Shown here in pieces: positions 1 through 11,780 of a DNA stretch of 64,000 bases. Made by a program: the position numbers and the translations under genes. The notes beneath the pieces are model-generated. The model saw only the letters and a program-made list of their open reading frames with translations. It did not search any database and was not told where the DNA came from. Within the stretch, counting starts at the first letter, position 1. Every line of letters starts with the position of its first letter. The stretch is taken from NCBI GenBank assembly GCA_012184525.1, contig WOFQ01000022.1, positions 310,001-374,000 on the forward strand, read 5' to 3'. This stretch comes from Xenoacremonium recifei (taxonomy: Eukaryota; Ascomycota; Sordariomycetes; Hypocreales; Nectriaceae).

Positions 1-2727
1 TCTGGAAGGGATCTGCTTGATCTCCCACGAGGGTGCTGAAGAGGATGGGCGGAGGGTTGCATCCGCAGGTCATCTCATGTCAGCTTTGACATGTTTCAAC
101 ACGAGCCTCACCTGGAGGGGGACTTTTGGGATGGGGGTGGCTTGCACGATACTTGATATAGGGCACTCATTGGAGGGCTGCCTTGAGGGAGGCGAAGAGA
201 CTTGAACTTCCATGCCGTCGATCCTCCACCCCGAAGATTCGCGGAGTGGGATGGCAGACGGGGCGAGGCGGGATGAGGCCTTGGGACTTAGCTCCAAAAC
301 ACACCATACCAGTCTCAGAGGCACTTTGGGAGGATTACTGATAGAGCGGCAGACGTGGAGAGACAAGAGGAGAGACGCCAGGCTGGGCAGCATGCCTGGC
401 TGGGTTTGGTTGCGCTCGGATTCCGTCCGCAGTGCCAGAGCAGAGCGTATGTGAAACCAATATGTTTCATTGCGTGCGGTGGGATGCCAATGCTCGCTCG
501 CAGTCAGCAAACGCTCCCAGCTGAGCCAGTGACTGACTGGCAGAAGCATGTCTCGGATGATCAGTCAGTCTCAGCCTCGCGCACGGCACTTGCAGCTGGA
601 CCGCAACCCGCCAAGCAGGTCGCTTAACAGGAAAGGGGACGGGACGGCATTCCGGGGCAAGGAGAAGCAGGATCCATCCGTCGGGTGCGCTGCGCTATCA
701 AGCAAATCGCGATGTCCCGGTCTGTGCTGTCACGATTGCCGAAGGCGATGGATGGATGGATGGTATTTTGGGAGTGTTGAGAGGAGTGGAAATTGTCTGT
801 GGCGTACAGTACAACGCAGCCGGCGAGGAGGCATCGGTGCCACCTGAGTTGCTCTTGTTTGTTTGTTTGTTCCTGTTCCTGTTCCACCGGACGACTGACT
901 GCTGCTGCTGCCTGCGACAAGAAGCGACATGGCGTTTGGCGATGCCAGGGCCCGAGTGGCATCGGAGGCTTACACACGCCGCATACGGGTGGCACCAAAC
1001 GAAACGAGCTGCGTGTGACTGCACCGACCTTTTCGAGAACAATGCTGTGCTGCTGCGTGTGAGTAAGCGAGAGAGTACTGGATGACGTCTCAGGCACGGG
1101 ATCTGGGAGAGCTGGCAGGGCAGGGCTGAGTTGGATCGGAGCCGCTTTGCACTCTCGGACGCCCCGAGCAGCGGAAGCCGGCCTCCGTTGATGCTGCTGC
1201 TGCTGAAAGTCAAGTGTCAATGATGAGGCGCCAAGCGTGTTTTAGTCAAAGACAAATGCTAGTGGGCAGTATCTGATTGCTCATAAAAGAATGCGAGACT
1301 CAAGGGCACCAGCTGATATGAGAGGCTATCCAGAATCAGGCACGGGAGGAAGGGAAAGTCATGCAATGTCCCAGTCGAGACACCTGCCTCAGGCCGTAAG
1401 GTTGCGGGTGCCGGCGATGAGCGGGAACAGCGAACAGCTCGTCTGCTGTGGCTGAAGCGTGGACTTGACGCACTGTGTTTTGGCGGGAGCTGCTGTGACG
1501 TTACAGCGCAGCACGGACATCGCGCCCAAAGAGGCGAGGCACGGAAGCAGGATCAGGACAGTCAGAATGATCCGACATGAGCAACAGAGCGTGACAACTT
1601 GTGGAAACGCGTACGTACAAACCTTGAGTTGGCTGATGGAAGCCTTTACCAGAGCGCTGGGTTTGAGGCTCTCAAGGAGAACTTTTCTTGCGTGGAGAGA
1701 TCTCCAGGGACTGCCGGCTCTGAGGCTCGCTGACAGCGCGCCTTGAGCAGCCACTGAGCAGCCACTGACGCGGGACAGTACGCGCACTGCCCTCTACAGT
1801 GCAGCTCAGCCACCCCTGGCCGGGCTCCACTGCTGCTCCCAGCTCTCACCCACACACCCCCTCATCTTCCACAGTGGAAGGGACCCGCCCCCAGTTTTTT
1901 GTTAGGGTTTTCACGGCCAGGTACTGCGCAACAGCGGTTGCAGTGATCTGATGGCTGGGGGTGCCAGCAAACGGGCATGAAGCGAGATAAAAAAAGACAG
2001 AAAAAAAAGGGAAAGATGCAGAATACGACGGGATTGTCATACTGCAACAACAAGCCGTCTACCCCTGTGTTGCGCCCAGGCCCATGCCCTTCTCCTCGCG
2101 CACCTGGAAGCGGCTGCTAGCACAGTACTCCCGCCGCCCGATGCGTCTGCTCCTGAGCCCTCCCGACTCCCCCATCGGGTTAGGCGCGGTGGCCCTGGAT
2201 CACCCGCCCAGACAGCCCAGTCTCGCCAGTCTCCAGGTCGCTGCCCGCTAGAAGCACGGGAGAGACTGCTAATTTCTCTCGGTACTTTTGGCGCTGTTGG
2301 CCCTTGCCCTCTTTGGGCCGGCACCTCCGTCTCCAGTTTGTTCTCCAGTCGCACTTGCTGGGACGGTACAGTAGTGCTCCTTCCCTCCCAAACTCCCCCC
2401 TCCCCCCCAGTCTTCCTTCGACTTCCCGTTCGACTTCTTCCTCTTCCAGATCTTCACTCCATTCTGCTCCTCTCCTCCTCCATACTCGCCTCACCTCTCC
2501 CATATTTACTACGACATTGCGATACTACTCTTTGCCCCTGCGTCTCGACACGCGCGACAGCCTCTCGCCGGCTTTCCCACCACCCTTATAGACTTGCTTG
2601 CTTACCTTGCCTGGTCGCCGTTATTCCAACGCTCGACCGCGGACGACAGTCCAAAACTCAATCACATATTCGCTCCGAACCCCCGACATTCACGACGGAT
2701 ATAACTACTGCATTACCGTCGGCCGCC
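1..2727. other. Gene-free upstream region
   Basis: Open frames here are short, overlap on both strands and lack any recognisable domain, so I call no gene. The segment holds microsatellites (GATG repeats near 747-763, a GTTT run near 858, CTG runs near 900 and 1190) and, from about 2378 to 2510, a strongly pyrimidine-rich strand of the kind found in fungal promoters and leaders. The part nearest 2727 is probably promoter and 5' leader of the Zn2Cys6 gene. Confidence 0.6.
747..763. repeat. GATG microsatellite
   Basis: Four tandem GATG units plus one base, read directly from the sequence, in a gene-free region. Confidence 0.9.
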
Positions 2728-4973
2728 ATGTCGACCCAGGCCGTCAAACGGGCTTGCGATGCCTGCCATCGTCGCAAGGTCAAGTGCGATGGCGTCAACC
2801 CGTGCCGCAACTGCGCTGCCGCGGCCCTCTGCTGCACTTATAACGCTATCCCGCAGAAGAAGGGACCCAAGGGCTCGCGCGCCAAGGTTATCAGCGAGCT
2901 CCGCGAGACGCAGCGACAGACGAGCCTCGCCGCCCGTGTTCACAACCGCATGAACAACCTCCCGGCTCCCGTCATCAGCGGCTTCAACCCCTCGTCCGGC
3001 CTCCTCACCCCCGAGTTCGTCAAGGAGTGCCTCAACTTCTACTTCGACCACATGTACCCCCAGCTGCCAATTCTCGACCGGAACCATATGGAGTCCATCC
3101 TCCCGACTTTGGAGCAGAACCGGGACACATACTGCCTTGTCGCCTCCCTCTGCGCCTTTGTAATGCTGCAGCCCGGCATGAGCATGCCCATCCCCGCAAA
3201 CGACGCCTACGGATTCGAGATGGCTGGTTCCAACATCATTGCTTGCCAACTCCTGATTGATGAGACGATCCGAGTCCGCAAAGGACAGGAGCCGGGATAC
3301 GCTGAATCGGTCTCGCTTCCGTACGTGGCCACCAACTACTTCCTCTTCGCGAGCCACTACGCCATGGACACCCACGACCGCGCTTGGTACTACCTTCGGG
3401 ATGGAATCAGCCATATGCATCTCGCCGACTGGGACAAGGAGGACGGCCTTGCAGGATCTAAGAACCAGGGCCAGGCCAGAATCGACCCAGCTGAGGTCGC
3501 TCGACGCAGACGACTGTACTGGCTCTTCTACATCGCTGAGAGGTATGTCTGACGACTATATTGCAGAACCTAGGTGCTAACCCACTTTCAGAGCATACGA
3601 CTTCCAACGCCACAGACCCGTTTCTCTCCAAGCCACCATCAACGCCCCCAAGCTGCAGGATGATCCTCGCGACGCCATGCAGCTCGAGTCCTTCGTGCTG
3701 CTGGTCGAGGCTTATCGGCCATTCAACTACAACCTCATCTCGCGCTGGAAGGAGGCGCAGCAATGCCTGTCCGCACGTAACATCGCCGGCCTGCAGGCCC
3801 AGCTGTCCGACACGATCAACCAGTTCAAGTCCCAGGGCCTTGGCCACTGTGACATTGACGCCAATGTGTCGTGGCTGCGAAGCGTTGTCTGGCAACTGAA
3901 GAGCCGCAACGCTGGTGGCAACAACCCCAACCCAGGCTTCAATTACCCCGTCCACATGCTCGAAGACCTCCTCAACAACATGGCGGCCCGCTTCCCGTTG
4001 TATGAGGGCGTGCAACGCATGACGCCTCAACTGGTATGTTCACTGCCCCGCCGTTGCACATGCAATTGACTTACTAACACGCTCTTAGATGGGCCAGCTG
4101 TTGGAGACTTGCGAGAACATGCTGAGCGTTCTGGAGCGTCAGCCCGTTTCTGGCCACCGCTTCCAGGTCGGAGCTCGCGACCACATTGAGCACATCGTCG
4201 ACGTGCTCGCCACCTTGAGGAATGGCAACTACAACTTCGTCCCTCTCCTGTTCAACCGGGTGACGGAGCTGTTTTGGCGTCTTGCCGACCCCAGCCTGGC
4301 GAAAGCCCCTGAGACTGCCCCCGAGATTTTCCAGATGCAGATGGAAGCCAACTTTGACTTCTTCGATGGCTTCGGAAATGCCGGCATGGCTCAGCCCCCG
4401 CCCCAGCCCCAGATGCAAATGGCGATGGACAACTCGCAGCAGCTTGCTCTGGACATGAGCGAGCGCAGGTCCTCGGAGGATTACGAGGTGCAGTTCAAGA
4501 TGGAGCCGCAGAGCAGCCCTGACTCGAGCATCCGCACCTCGCCTCCCAACATGAGCCAGGCCAGCGACATGAATGCCTCCTTTGCCCCCGCCGCCATGTC
4601 TCCGGGTCTCGACTACTCGCAAAACATGTCCAACTACGCCCAGATGTCCGAGATGGTGATGACTCCCATGGGCAACACACCCAATCCTCTTGGCCAGATG
4701 CACAACCCGCAGCTCCAGAATCTACAGAGCCAACAGCAAATGTGCCAACCGCTCGACATGGGTCATTACCAACGCAACGGCATGAACCCCCAACAACAGC
4801 AAGAGCTGAACATGATGTACCAGATGGGCCAGCCCCAGCCGCAACGTCAGAACAGCTTCCCGATGCAAGGCCAGCAGATGCGCACTGTCGCAGACTTCCA
4901 GGGTCTGCAGCAGCGGAATAACTCCATGAGCATCGGCATGCCCGGCGAGATGGACTTCAACACTATGGGTTAG
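2728..4973 (+). CDS. Zn2Cys6 transcription factor with Met/Gln-rich tail
   Basis: Nuclear sequence-specific DNA-binding regulator of the fungal GAL4 class. Exons 2728-3542, 3592-4033 and 4089-4973 give 713 aa; introns 3543-3591 and 4034-4088 have GTATGT donors and CTAAC branch sites. The binuclear zinc cluster starts at C10: CDAC, C after six residues, DGVNPC, RNC, then C after six. A basic linker with KKGPKGSR follows. The middle (about residues 90-400) resembles the fungal-specific regulatory domain, with the motif FYFDHMYPQLPILDR typical of sugar- or carbon-responsive members. The tail from about 520 is rich in Met, Gln, Pro and Asn, suggesting an activation region. ATG 2728 is the first in-frame ATG although the frame is open upstream. 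Target genes cannot be deduced; no obvious pathway cluster is adjacent. Confidence 0.9.
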
Positions 4974-5672
4974 GAGCCGATATACCCTTCTGACGTCTCC
5001 CAAAACTCTCGGGCCTCATCGCCCGGCCTCCCCCCCGACATGTACATTTTATCAAACCCCTACCACCACACACTTGTCTTTTCTTTCCTTTGTCACACGG
5101 ATTAGCCATACCGACCAGAAGAAAGGTTTGCGTTTACGGCGTTTAGGATGAGCGGGATATCGGACACGCTTACTGGGTAAGCTGGAGCAAAATTATGGAT
5201 GGAACAAGAAACCACGCGAGATGTCTTTTTCGTTTCTTTTGTCTTGAGAGACTGCTTGGATGCTCTGTCTTTTTGAGTATTTAACCTACTTTACTACACA
5301 TGACATCTTTAGCCATAATGTCTCGAGAACCCTCAATGGATGTGACAGTGGCTTTATGGTGTCATTGTGATGTTGTATGTGAGGGCTCTAATCACTTGAG
5401 TGCTACACATGTAAAGAAACCGGAGTTGATTTAATGTTGATACCTCTGGCAGAGAGCCACGAAGGTTTTTTTGATAGAAGATACTTTTGAGAATAGCAAG
5501 TCGGCTTTGTCACATGCCTTCTACACAGTCTGGTTTTTCTTCGTGTTGTTTTCTTCCCTTCTCCCGTGATAGCAATTTCCCATCCGTCATTACCAATACC
5601 TTCACCATCACCATGGCTAATTGTAAGAGTCATCAACCACCGATAGCGAAAAGTCAATGAAAGCCACCGCAT
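4974..5672. other. Convergent intergenic region
   Basis: Lies between the stop codons of two convergent genes. It should hold both 3' UTRs. I see no ORF with a domain and no clear repeat. Confidence 0.6.
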
Positions 5673-8024
5673 TCAGCCCTGCCACACGACCCCAAGCTGC
5701 GCCAACTCGCTCACCAAGTCTTTCCCCTCCAATCGTTCGATCTCGATCACTGCGCCACCCTGTGGCCGCTCTTCTACAAGTGCGCGTTGGTCCTTGTGCC
5801 AGTACTTGACATCGCGAGACATAGCAAAGCGACGCGGGAGCGTCAAGGTCTCCCAACCTTTGGGAAGGAGACATTGATGCTTCAGAAGGTCAAGGAGTTG
5901 GAACCAGCAGCTGCGTAGATAGAGACCATCGTGCGTGGCATCTTGAAAGCTGAAGAACTCAGAGACTTCGCGCCACGCTGGACCATGGAGGTAGAGCGTC
6001 TCTGTGGGAGTGCTGAGGAGATACACCAGCGAGGCGTGCGTCCATCCGTCCCGGCGGAGGGGGGCACAGACGGAAAGTTCCTGACGGACGAAGTCGTCTA
6101 GGTCGAAACCGTGTGAGACAACGGCTTTCTGCCACACATGGAACGTGAAGAGACTGCGCAGAGCAAGACTCGTCGGCGTGTGGCCCTCTAGATCGGCAGT
6201 GTGAGGATCAATGCCCTGCTCAATGGCGCGCGACATGGCCCGGGTCCAGAGGTCCTTCTGCTGGAAGATACTGCCCTTCGACCAGGGATGCCACACGGGT
6301 TCGACGCGGAAGTGCATCATAACATGCAAGGCAGTCCAGCCGGAAACGATGCTTCGGGGACAGCCAGCGAGGGCTGTCTTAGGGTTGGAATCTGGTCTGA
6401 GACAAGCATCGAGGGCTTCGACTTCGGAGTTGACGTCCATGCCGGAGTAAAGCTTCCCGACAATGTCTTCTCGAGCTTTGTTTCGCAACTCGAGGTCCCA
6501 TGCATTCCCTTCTAGCCAGCCGTGGGACTTAGCCACGTCTTGGCGGAGTGCTGTACGACTGGGCCATCGGAAGAACGACTCAAACATGTCGGTCACGGTT
6601 TGATGGCGTTTGTTTTCGAGCCCAAGGTCCGCACCAGCCCGCACAAGGACTTGAACTGTGTCGAACAACTTGGCTGAGGAAACCCGAGAGCGATTGAGCG
6701 GCATCTGATGAAGAGGAGTCTCGCCACTGATGAAGCCTGCGACATTGACGTTGGCGCCATTCTGAATGAGAAGGCGACAGACATCGTCGTGTCTCAGGGC
6801 AGCGGCGCGGTGAAGAGCCGTGTACCCTTGGTCGTCGCAGTCATTGGGGCTGGCGGTCTTGGATTGCAGGAGGCTCTGAATACCTTCCACGTCGCCAGCT
6901 TCCGCATACGCAAAGATCGGAGACGAGCCTGGAACGACATGATGCGGTTGGATCTTGTACGTCCACCCTTGAGTAGACTTGGTTGTCTGATAGGTGTATG
7001 CAGTGCTGAAAAGCCACTTGGATGGCACAATTGTCCAGGATGTCTGCAGTTCCGTTTGGGGCTGCACGTAGTCGTTTCCCTCAGCCACTGTGCTGACCAC
7101 ACGAGATCGATAATGGAGAGTGCCGAACCACGTGTTCCATTTCCAGGATGAGGCGTTCCTAGACAATCGCATGACATAGCTCTTGCGCATACCCTTCATA
7201 GTCTTCCCGACTGGAGAGGTTGTCTTCTCATCTTGTCTAGCATCATCAGATGTAGTTGCTGAACTCGCGTGCTGGTGCAGACAACCGGAAACGAGATTGT
7301 CCATGACTTGCTTGAGCTCATCAGAGTTTAGGACTGACTGGAGAACCTGTTGAACCATGACGTTCATTCCTTGTTTGACCAGCGGAAGTTGGAAGCCATT
7401 GTCCCAGTCGGGAAATGTGTCCTGAAGCGTTGAGACCTGTGCCTTGATTTCGGCCAGATGGGCATTGACTGCGGACCATTGGTCCTCACCATCTGCATTG
7501 AGGGTAGTCGAAGTGGATTGCTCCAGCTTCAGAGTGGCGAGGGTGTCGCTCAAAGTCTGGAACTGGTGGCTAAGGAGGGTCAGACTTCATTGGAAAGCGT
7601 GGGCAGGGGAAACATACAAGTGCGCCTCTTGGATGGTAAGTATCAAATCCAGCTTGGCCTCGGCCAATGCCTCGCGGAGCTTCTTGATCTTGGTCGCTTG
7701 CTGAGTCGTGTAGATCCTGGCCCACGACTGAACAAGGCTCTGGGAGGAGCGCAACTGTGGCTTGAGCTTCTCAACCAGATCTTCAAGGGGCGTGATGCAA
7801 CGTTTGCACCTTTCAATAGTTCTCGTAAACCCTGGGCTTGGGACAGGGCAGCTCTTCCTGAGCTCGTCGAGATGGTCGCGGAGTGACTGCAAACAGTCGC
7901 CCATCTCGACAATCTCTCGGGGAGCATCCTTGTAAGACCTGAAGAATACTCGGAGACTGTCAACGCGTTCGGCAAGCTGCAGCACCAAAGACATAGAACC
8001 TATGACGGCACCGAAGACCTCCAT
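5673..8024 (-). CDS. Fungal_N domain plus ankyrin-repeat protein
   Basis: Two exons, 8024-7618 and 7569-5673, separated by a 48 nt intron with a GTATGT donor and CTGAC branch site, give 767 aa. The amino end (MEVFGAVIGSMSLVLQLAER and the following helical stretch to about 140) matches the helical Fungal_N domain that caps many fungal STAND/NLR proteins. A linker of about 200 aa contains an aromatic-rich segment. Ankyrin repeats start near GDVEGIQSLL, with one good unit (GYTALHRAAALRHDDVCRLL) followed by degenerate ones. No P-loop NTPase (NACHT or NB-ARC) is visible between the two parts. By analogy it is a cytosolic signalling or allorecognition protein; ligand and output are unknown. The C-terminal third (from about 480) is not recognised. 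Confidence 0.8.
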
Positions 8025-9851
8025 GGCGATCCGTCAGTCGAGAACTCGTACGATAGGCATAGAATGATTGTCATGCAACAAACCTGGAGGAGTGCCCGAG
8101 TCTCGGGGGAAATGGGAGCAGGGGAACCCATCTTTGCGGCGGTGGTCACTGCCATCGTTTCGGGCGCGGAACGAACAGCCTCACGATCCAAGGCAACGGA
8201 ACAAAAGGGCCACGATTGGTGATGCAGCTGTGTTGGTGCCCAAAGAACGGCCAATACCAGAGCGTGCTGATTTCGAGGCGGTGCTCGAGAGGGTATGATT
8301 TGTGTAGTCGGGGTGGACAGCAAAAGTGCAAAAACTCCAGAGGTGGTGAGAGAGGAAACAACGGAGAAAACAGGGCTTGCAGGACGGAGTTCCAAAGGGC
8401 GCAGAGGAGGTTCTGTCAAATAGGAACGAGCGCTGAGTGATACACTGTTAGTTGTATTGCGAAGATTGTTGGGGGTGACGGAGAGAGACAAGAGCAGTGA
8501 GGCTTGGATGGTGAGCCAAGGACGCACTTCCCGAAGGTCCCTTACCCTTGCCCTTGCCCTTGAATCCCGTGAGCAGATCCCGTGAATGTTTCCTCGAGGC
8601 GGTGGAAGGAACGATCGAGAGATGGGCCATTCACAGTCGAAAGCAGACCGGCTGTGCCTTCCGAGCCTCACCCCAAAATGCGTTGCACGCGCGAGGTGGA
8701 AGGAGGCCTCGAAGAGGACGAGAGGTGGGAGGCAGGGCAGGAGCCAGCGGATCAGACAAACGGGCGCTTGCCTGGCATGGGATAAAGCAGGAAAGTATCG
8801 ATGTCTAAGACTCCAGCTCGCAAGTCGATATCCCAGGAGGCTGGAACACAGGGGATGGAGAGGTGGAGATATATTCCTGGAGAGCCCGCAGAGCCGCCTT
8901 CAAATACTCACGACGGCAGGCTTTCAACCTCAGGAATTGGTACTTGCAAGTAGGTGTCTAGGAATGTGTGCGAGTGACTCCCGGCAAAAGGAGAGGGCTG
9001 CATGGGACGCTGCGTCTACAAACTCCGCATCCAGGCATAATAAGGCAACGTTGAATGGGGACGCACTGCAGCGTGTGCACACCATTGAAGAGGCGCTGCA
9101 TGCACCGAAGCGCCATTGCCTCAATAGTGTCATCCGTCACCGGCAAGGAAGCTATTGGTGCGTGTCCAGGCTCGCCTGTCAACGGGCATGCTGCATCCCG
9201 CAGAAACTTCCAATGACTTCTGCATCCCCTACGTCCATTACTGTCTGGCGATGATCCTCCCGCAGCATCCCGTATATCCACATCCCGCCCATCCCGTTGG
9301 GTCTCAACAAGTCGCCTCGTGATGCCGTGCACACCATCACAAAAGATTTGTTGCCCGCATCCCGCGGCTGAGCGAAAAGAATTGGTCATCGTGAGGCCCG
9401 ACTCTTGGCTATCACATCCTCGAGGTTACAGGGATTATGGACGCCTTATCGGGCATCATAACGAATCAGGCAGTTGAAGCCTCGACGGATCCTGCCCGAC
9501 ATGCTCACCGGTCGGATCACCAGCGACTCCCAGTGCAACATACAGCAACCGGGCCGCCCTTGGTGGGTAAGACGAGAAGGAGGGTCGAGGCCACCCGGAA
9601 GACGACGCCCAACGATCTTGGAGGGCGAGCTATCCTGTGCAAGTCTCAGCTCACGGCGTTGTGATCGTGTCGCTCGTCGTGTCGCTCGTCGTGTCGAAGA
9701 TCGCTGCCTCGTCGTCGAAATGGTTGTTAAATATGTAGCTTCGTCACGCGGCCTGATCAGACGCTTAATATGAATCAGTTGAGAGTCTCGAACCCCAACA
9801 AAGACGATCTGCCTCTGCGATCGATGCAGGGCACGCCAGCCACACCGCAAA
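8025..9851. other. Divergent intergenic region
   Basis: About 1.8 kb between the divergent Fungal_N/ankyrin gene and the CmcJ/AsaB-like gene. A 222-codon frame at 8586-9254 has no recognisable domain and atypical composition, so it is not called. A 12 bp tandem repeat lies at 9665-9696. Confidence 0.55.
9665..9696. repeat. 12 bp tandem repeat
   Basis: The unit TCGTGTCGCTCG occurs about 2.7 times in tandem, about 160 bp upstream of the CmcJ/AsaB-like start codon. Confidence 0.85.
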
Positions 9852-11009
9852 ATGTCAGCCTCAACTGTAAGCCTAGACTATGTCGCAGACCTTGTCGCGG
9901 GCCATACCACGCTTCCCCGCTCAACAGATACCCAAGTATCCGCTCGAGGGAACGAGGATGTAGAAAGAACACGACAAGGCAACGCCAGACTTCTGGCTAA
10001 TGCTCTCACTGATACCACCGGGACCCCGGCGACCTCACTGACGGGCCGCATCGAGCAGGGCTCGGAGTCCTCCGCCACCGTGACACTTGCCAGGGGAGGA
10101 GACTTGGTTCGGATGCTGCATTTCTACTCACCGCCGGCAAACGACGAGAAGCCTGCCTTCAGAGTGACTGAAGCCAATGGCGTTGGGTACAAGAACTACC
10201 CGTGCTCAAGCCACCCGGTGCTCATTCGGGACGTTCGAGCCCACCCGCTCCGCGAGCCGTTTGGTTTGTCATGGGAGTCGTTCCAGTTGCTCAGAAGCCA
10301 GCTGCCGCCCCCAGACGTCGACATCACTGACGATGATCAAGTCCAGAAGGCGTATACTCATGCTGCACAAGAGCTCGTGCTAGCCCACGTCCCTGGTGCA
10401 CAACATGTCGTCGTCTTTGATCACACCATCCGCAGAGCCTCAGCCGTCGTCAAGCTCAATCGTCCCGTGAAGAAAGTTCATGTCGACCAGAGCGCCAAGG
10501 CAGCTTTCTTGAGAGCCGAGGCTCACCTGTCTGAACAGCAGGCAGAGGAAGTGCGACAAGGGAAATTGCGACTTCGCATCATCAATGTCTGGCGGCCCCT
10601 CAAAGGCCCCATCTCTGACCACCCACTCTGCCTAGCAGAGTCGCCATCAATTCCGGAGGAGGACTTGGTCGAGATTGACCACATCTATGCCCATCGTGTA
10701 GGAGAGACGTATCACTGTCGATACAGAGGATTGACTGACCATCGGTTCTGGTACCTCAGCTCCATGGAGGCGACGGATGTGTGGATGATCCAATGCTTTG
10801 ATTCGGTGCGCGACCGTCAAGGACGGCGTCGTCGATGTGTGCATGCGTCGTTCGAAGTGGTAGAGTCAAGTGATCAAGTTGCAGATGATCAGGCGACGGC
10901 TGCTCCAGCTCCCGAAGAGGGGAACCAGCGGGAGAGCATCGAAGTCAGGTGTCTGGTTCTGGGCGGGAGCCTGAGTGATGAAGAGGAAGAGGAGCAGAAA
11001 TCAATTTGA
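9852..11009 (+). CDS. CmcJ/AsaB/GA4-desaturase-like protein
   Basis: Single exon, 385 aa. The family (CmcJ/NvfI, AsaB, GA4-desaturase-like) consists of putative Fe(II)/2-oxoglutarate-dependent hydroxylases or desaturases, often in secondary metabolism. Visible family marks: the H-x-D pair in KKVHVDQS near residue 210, RIINVWRPLKGPISDHPL, the YLSSMEATDVWMIQCFDS block, and a late histidine in RCVHASFEV. The C-terminal about 45 residues are acidic and probably disordered. The first about 80 residues are low in conservation, so the true start may be downstream. The flanking genes (ankyrin protein, lipase) do not form a biosynthetic cluster, so the substrate is unknown. Confidence 0.82.
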   Translation: MSASTVSLDYVADLVAGHTTLPRSTDTQVSARGNEDVERTRQGNARLLANALTDTTGTPATSLTGRIEQGSESSATVTLARGGDLVRMLHFYSPPANDEKPAFRVTEANGVGYKNYPCSSHPVLIRDVRAHPLREPFGLSWESFQLLRSQLPPPDVDITDDDQVQKAYTHAAQELVLAHVPGAQHVVVFDHTIRRASAVVKLNRPVKKVHVDQSAKAAFLRAEAHLSEQQAEEVRQGKLRLRIINVWRPLKGPISDHPLCLAESPSIPEEDLVEIDHIYAHRVGETYHCRYRGLTDHRFWYLSSMEATDVWMIQCFDSVRDRQGRRRRCVHASFEVVESSDQVADDQATAAPAPEEGNQRESIEVRCLVLGGSLSDEEEEEQKSI

Positions 11010-11780
11010 CTGGAGAGGAGAAAGCTAAAGGAGTAAGTCTCGTGACAGGTTGCAGAGAAACGAGGATGAAGGAAGGAACAAGTGGGAGCAAAAGAAGGGA
11101 AAGTACGGGCCTGAGGCCAGCCCACATGATATTCGCCGAGATCTAAGGCAACTATCCGTCTGTCGTCAGAAATCATTATTTCCCAATCGGGGTGTCCGCT
11201 TGGGCCTCTTTGTGACTGTAATGCCACCTCCTCGGGCTTGTTGTCTCTTTTCTCCCATTCCAATTGGAGCAAGCGGGACGCTGCTCGGTATCGTGCATAA
11301 TTCAGTCCATGGTGTTTTGCTACGCCTCTGCTAATTGGCTGTGCTGTTCAGCCCCGCGCGTCACCTGGACTGCTGTGCTGGCTGTTTACCGAGGCCTGAC
11401 AAGGGCACAGTGAGTCGAGAGAGAAGAGGAAAGAGGATGTCTTCGGAATACGCCCATTGTCTCGGAAGAAAAAGGCTGATCTCGTATTCTTCCGCCTCAA
11501 GTGCGGTGGTCCGCGCACTGTTCAATGTACTGCACCCCTGGCGCCCTAGTAAGAATGACAACTAGAGAACTTGACGAGCTGATTAAATTGATAGATTCTA
11601 TTCATCTGAGGGTATGAAATATTCAATCTATGTGTCGTAAGGTGGTATATCTTGTCATCAACGCCAGTAGTCCTGGTATCATTACGGGTCATAACATCAT
11701 CACCGTTCCTCCTCCTCCTCCTCCTCGTCTCCCTCATACAACCGTCCAACCCTCCTCTTTGCATCACATCTCTCTTCATA
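11010..11780. other. Convergent intergenic region
   Basis: Separates two convergent genes and should hold both 3' UTRs. A (TCC)n run near 11708-11725 is the only notable sequence. No supported gene. Confidence 0.55.

Noticed and set aside
8586..9254. 222-codon frame upstream of the CmcJ/AsaB-like gene
   Set aside because: No recognisable domain, odd composition with many Arg and Cys, and no splice or promoter support.
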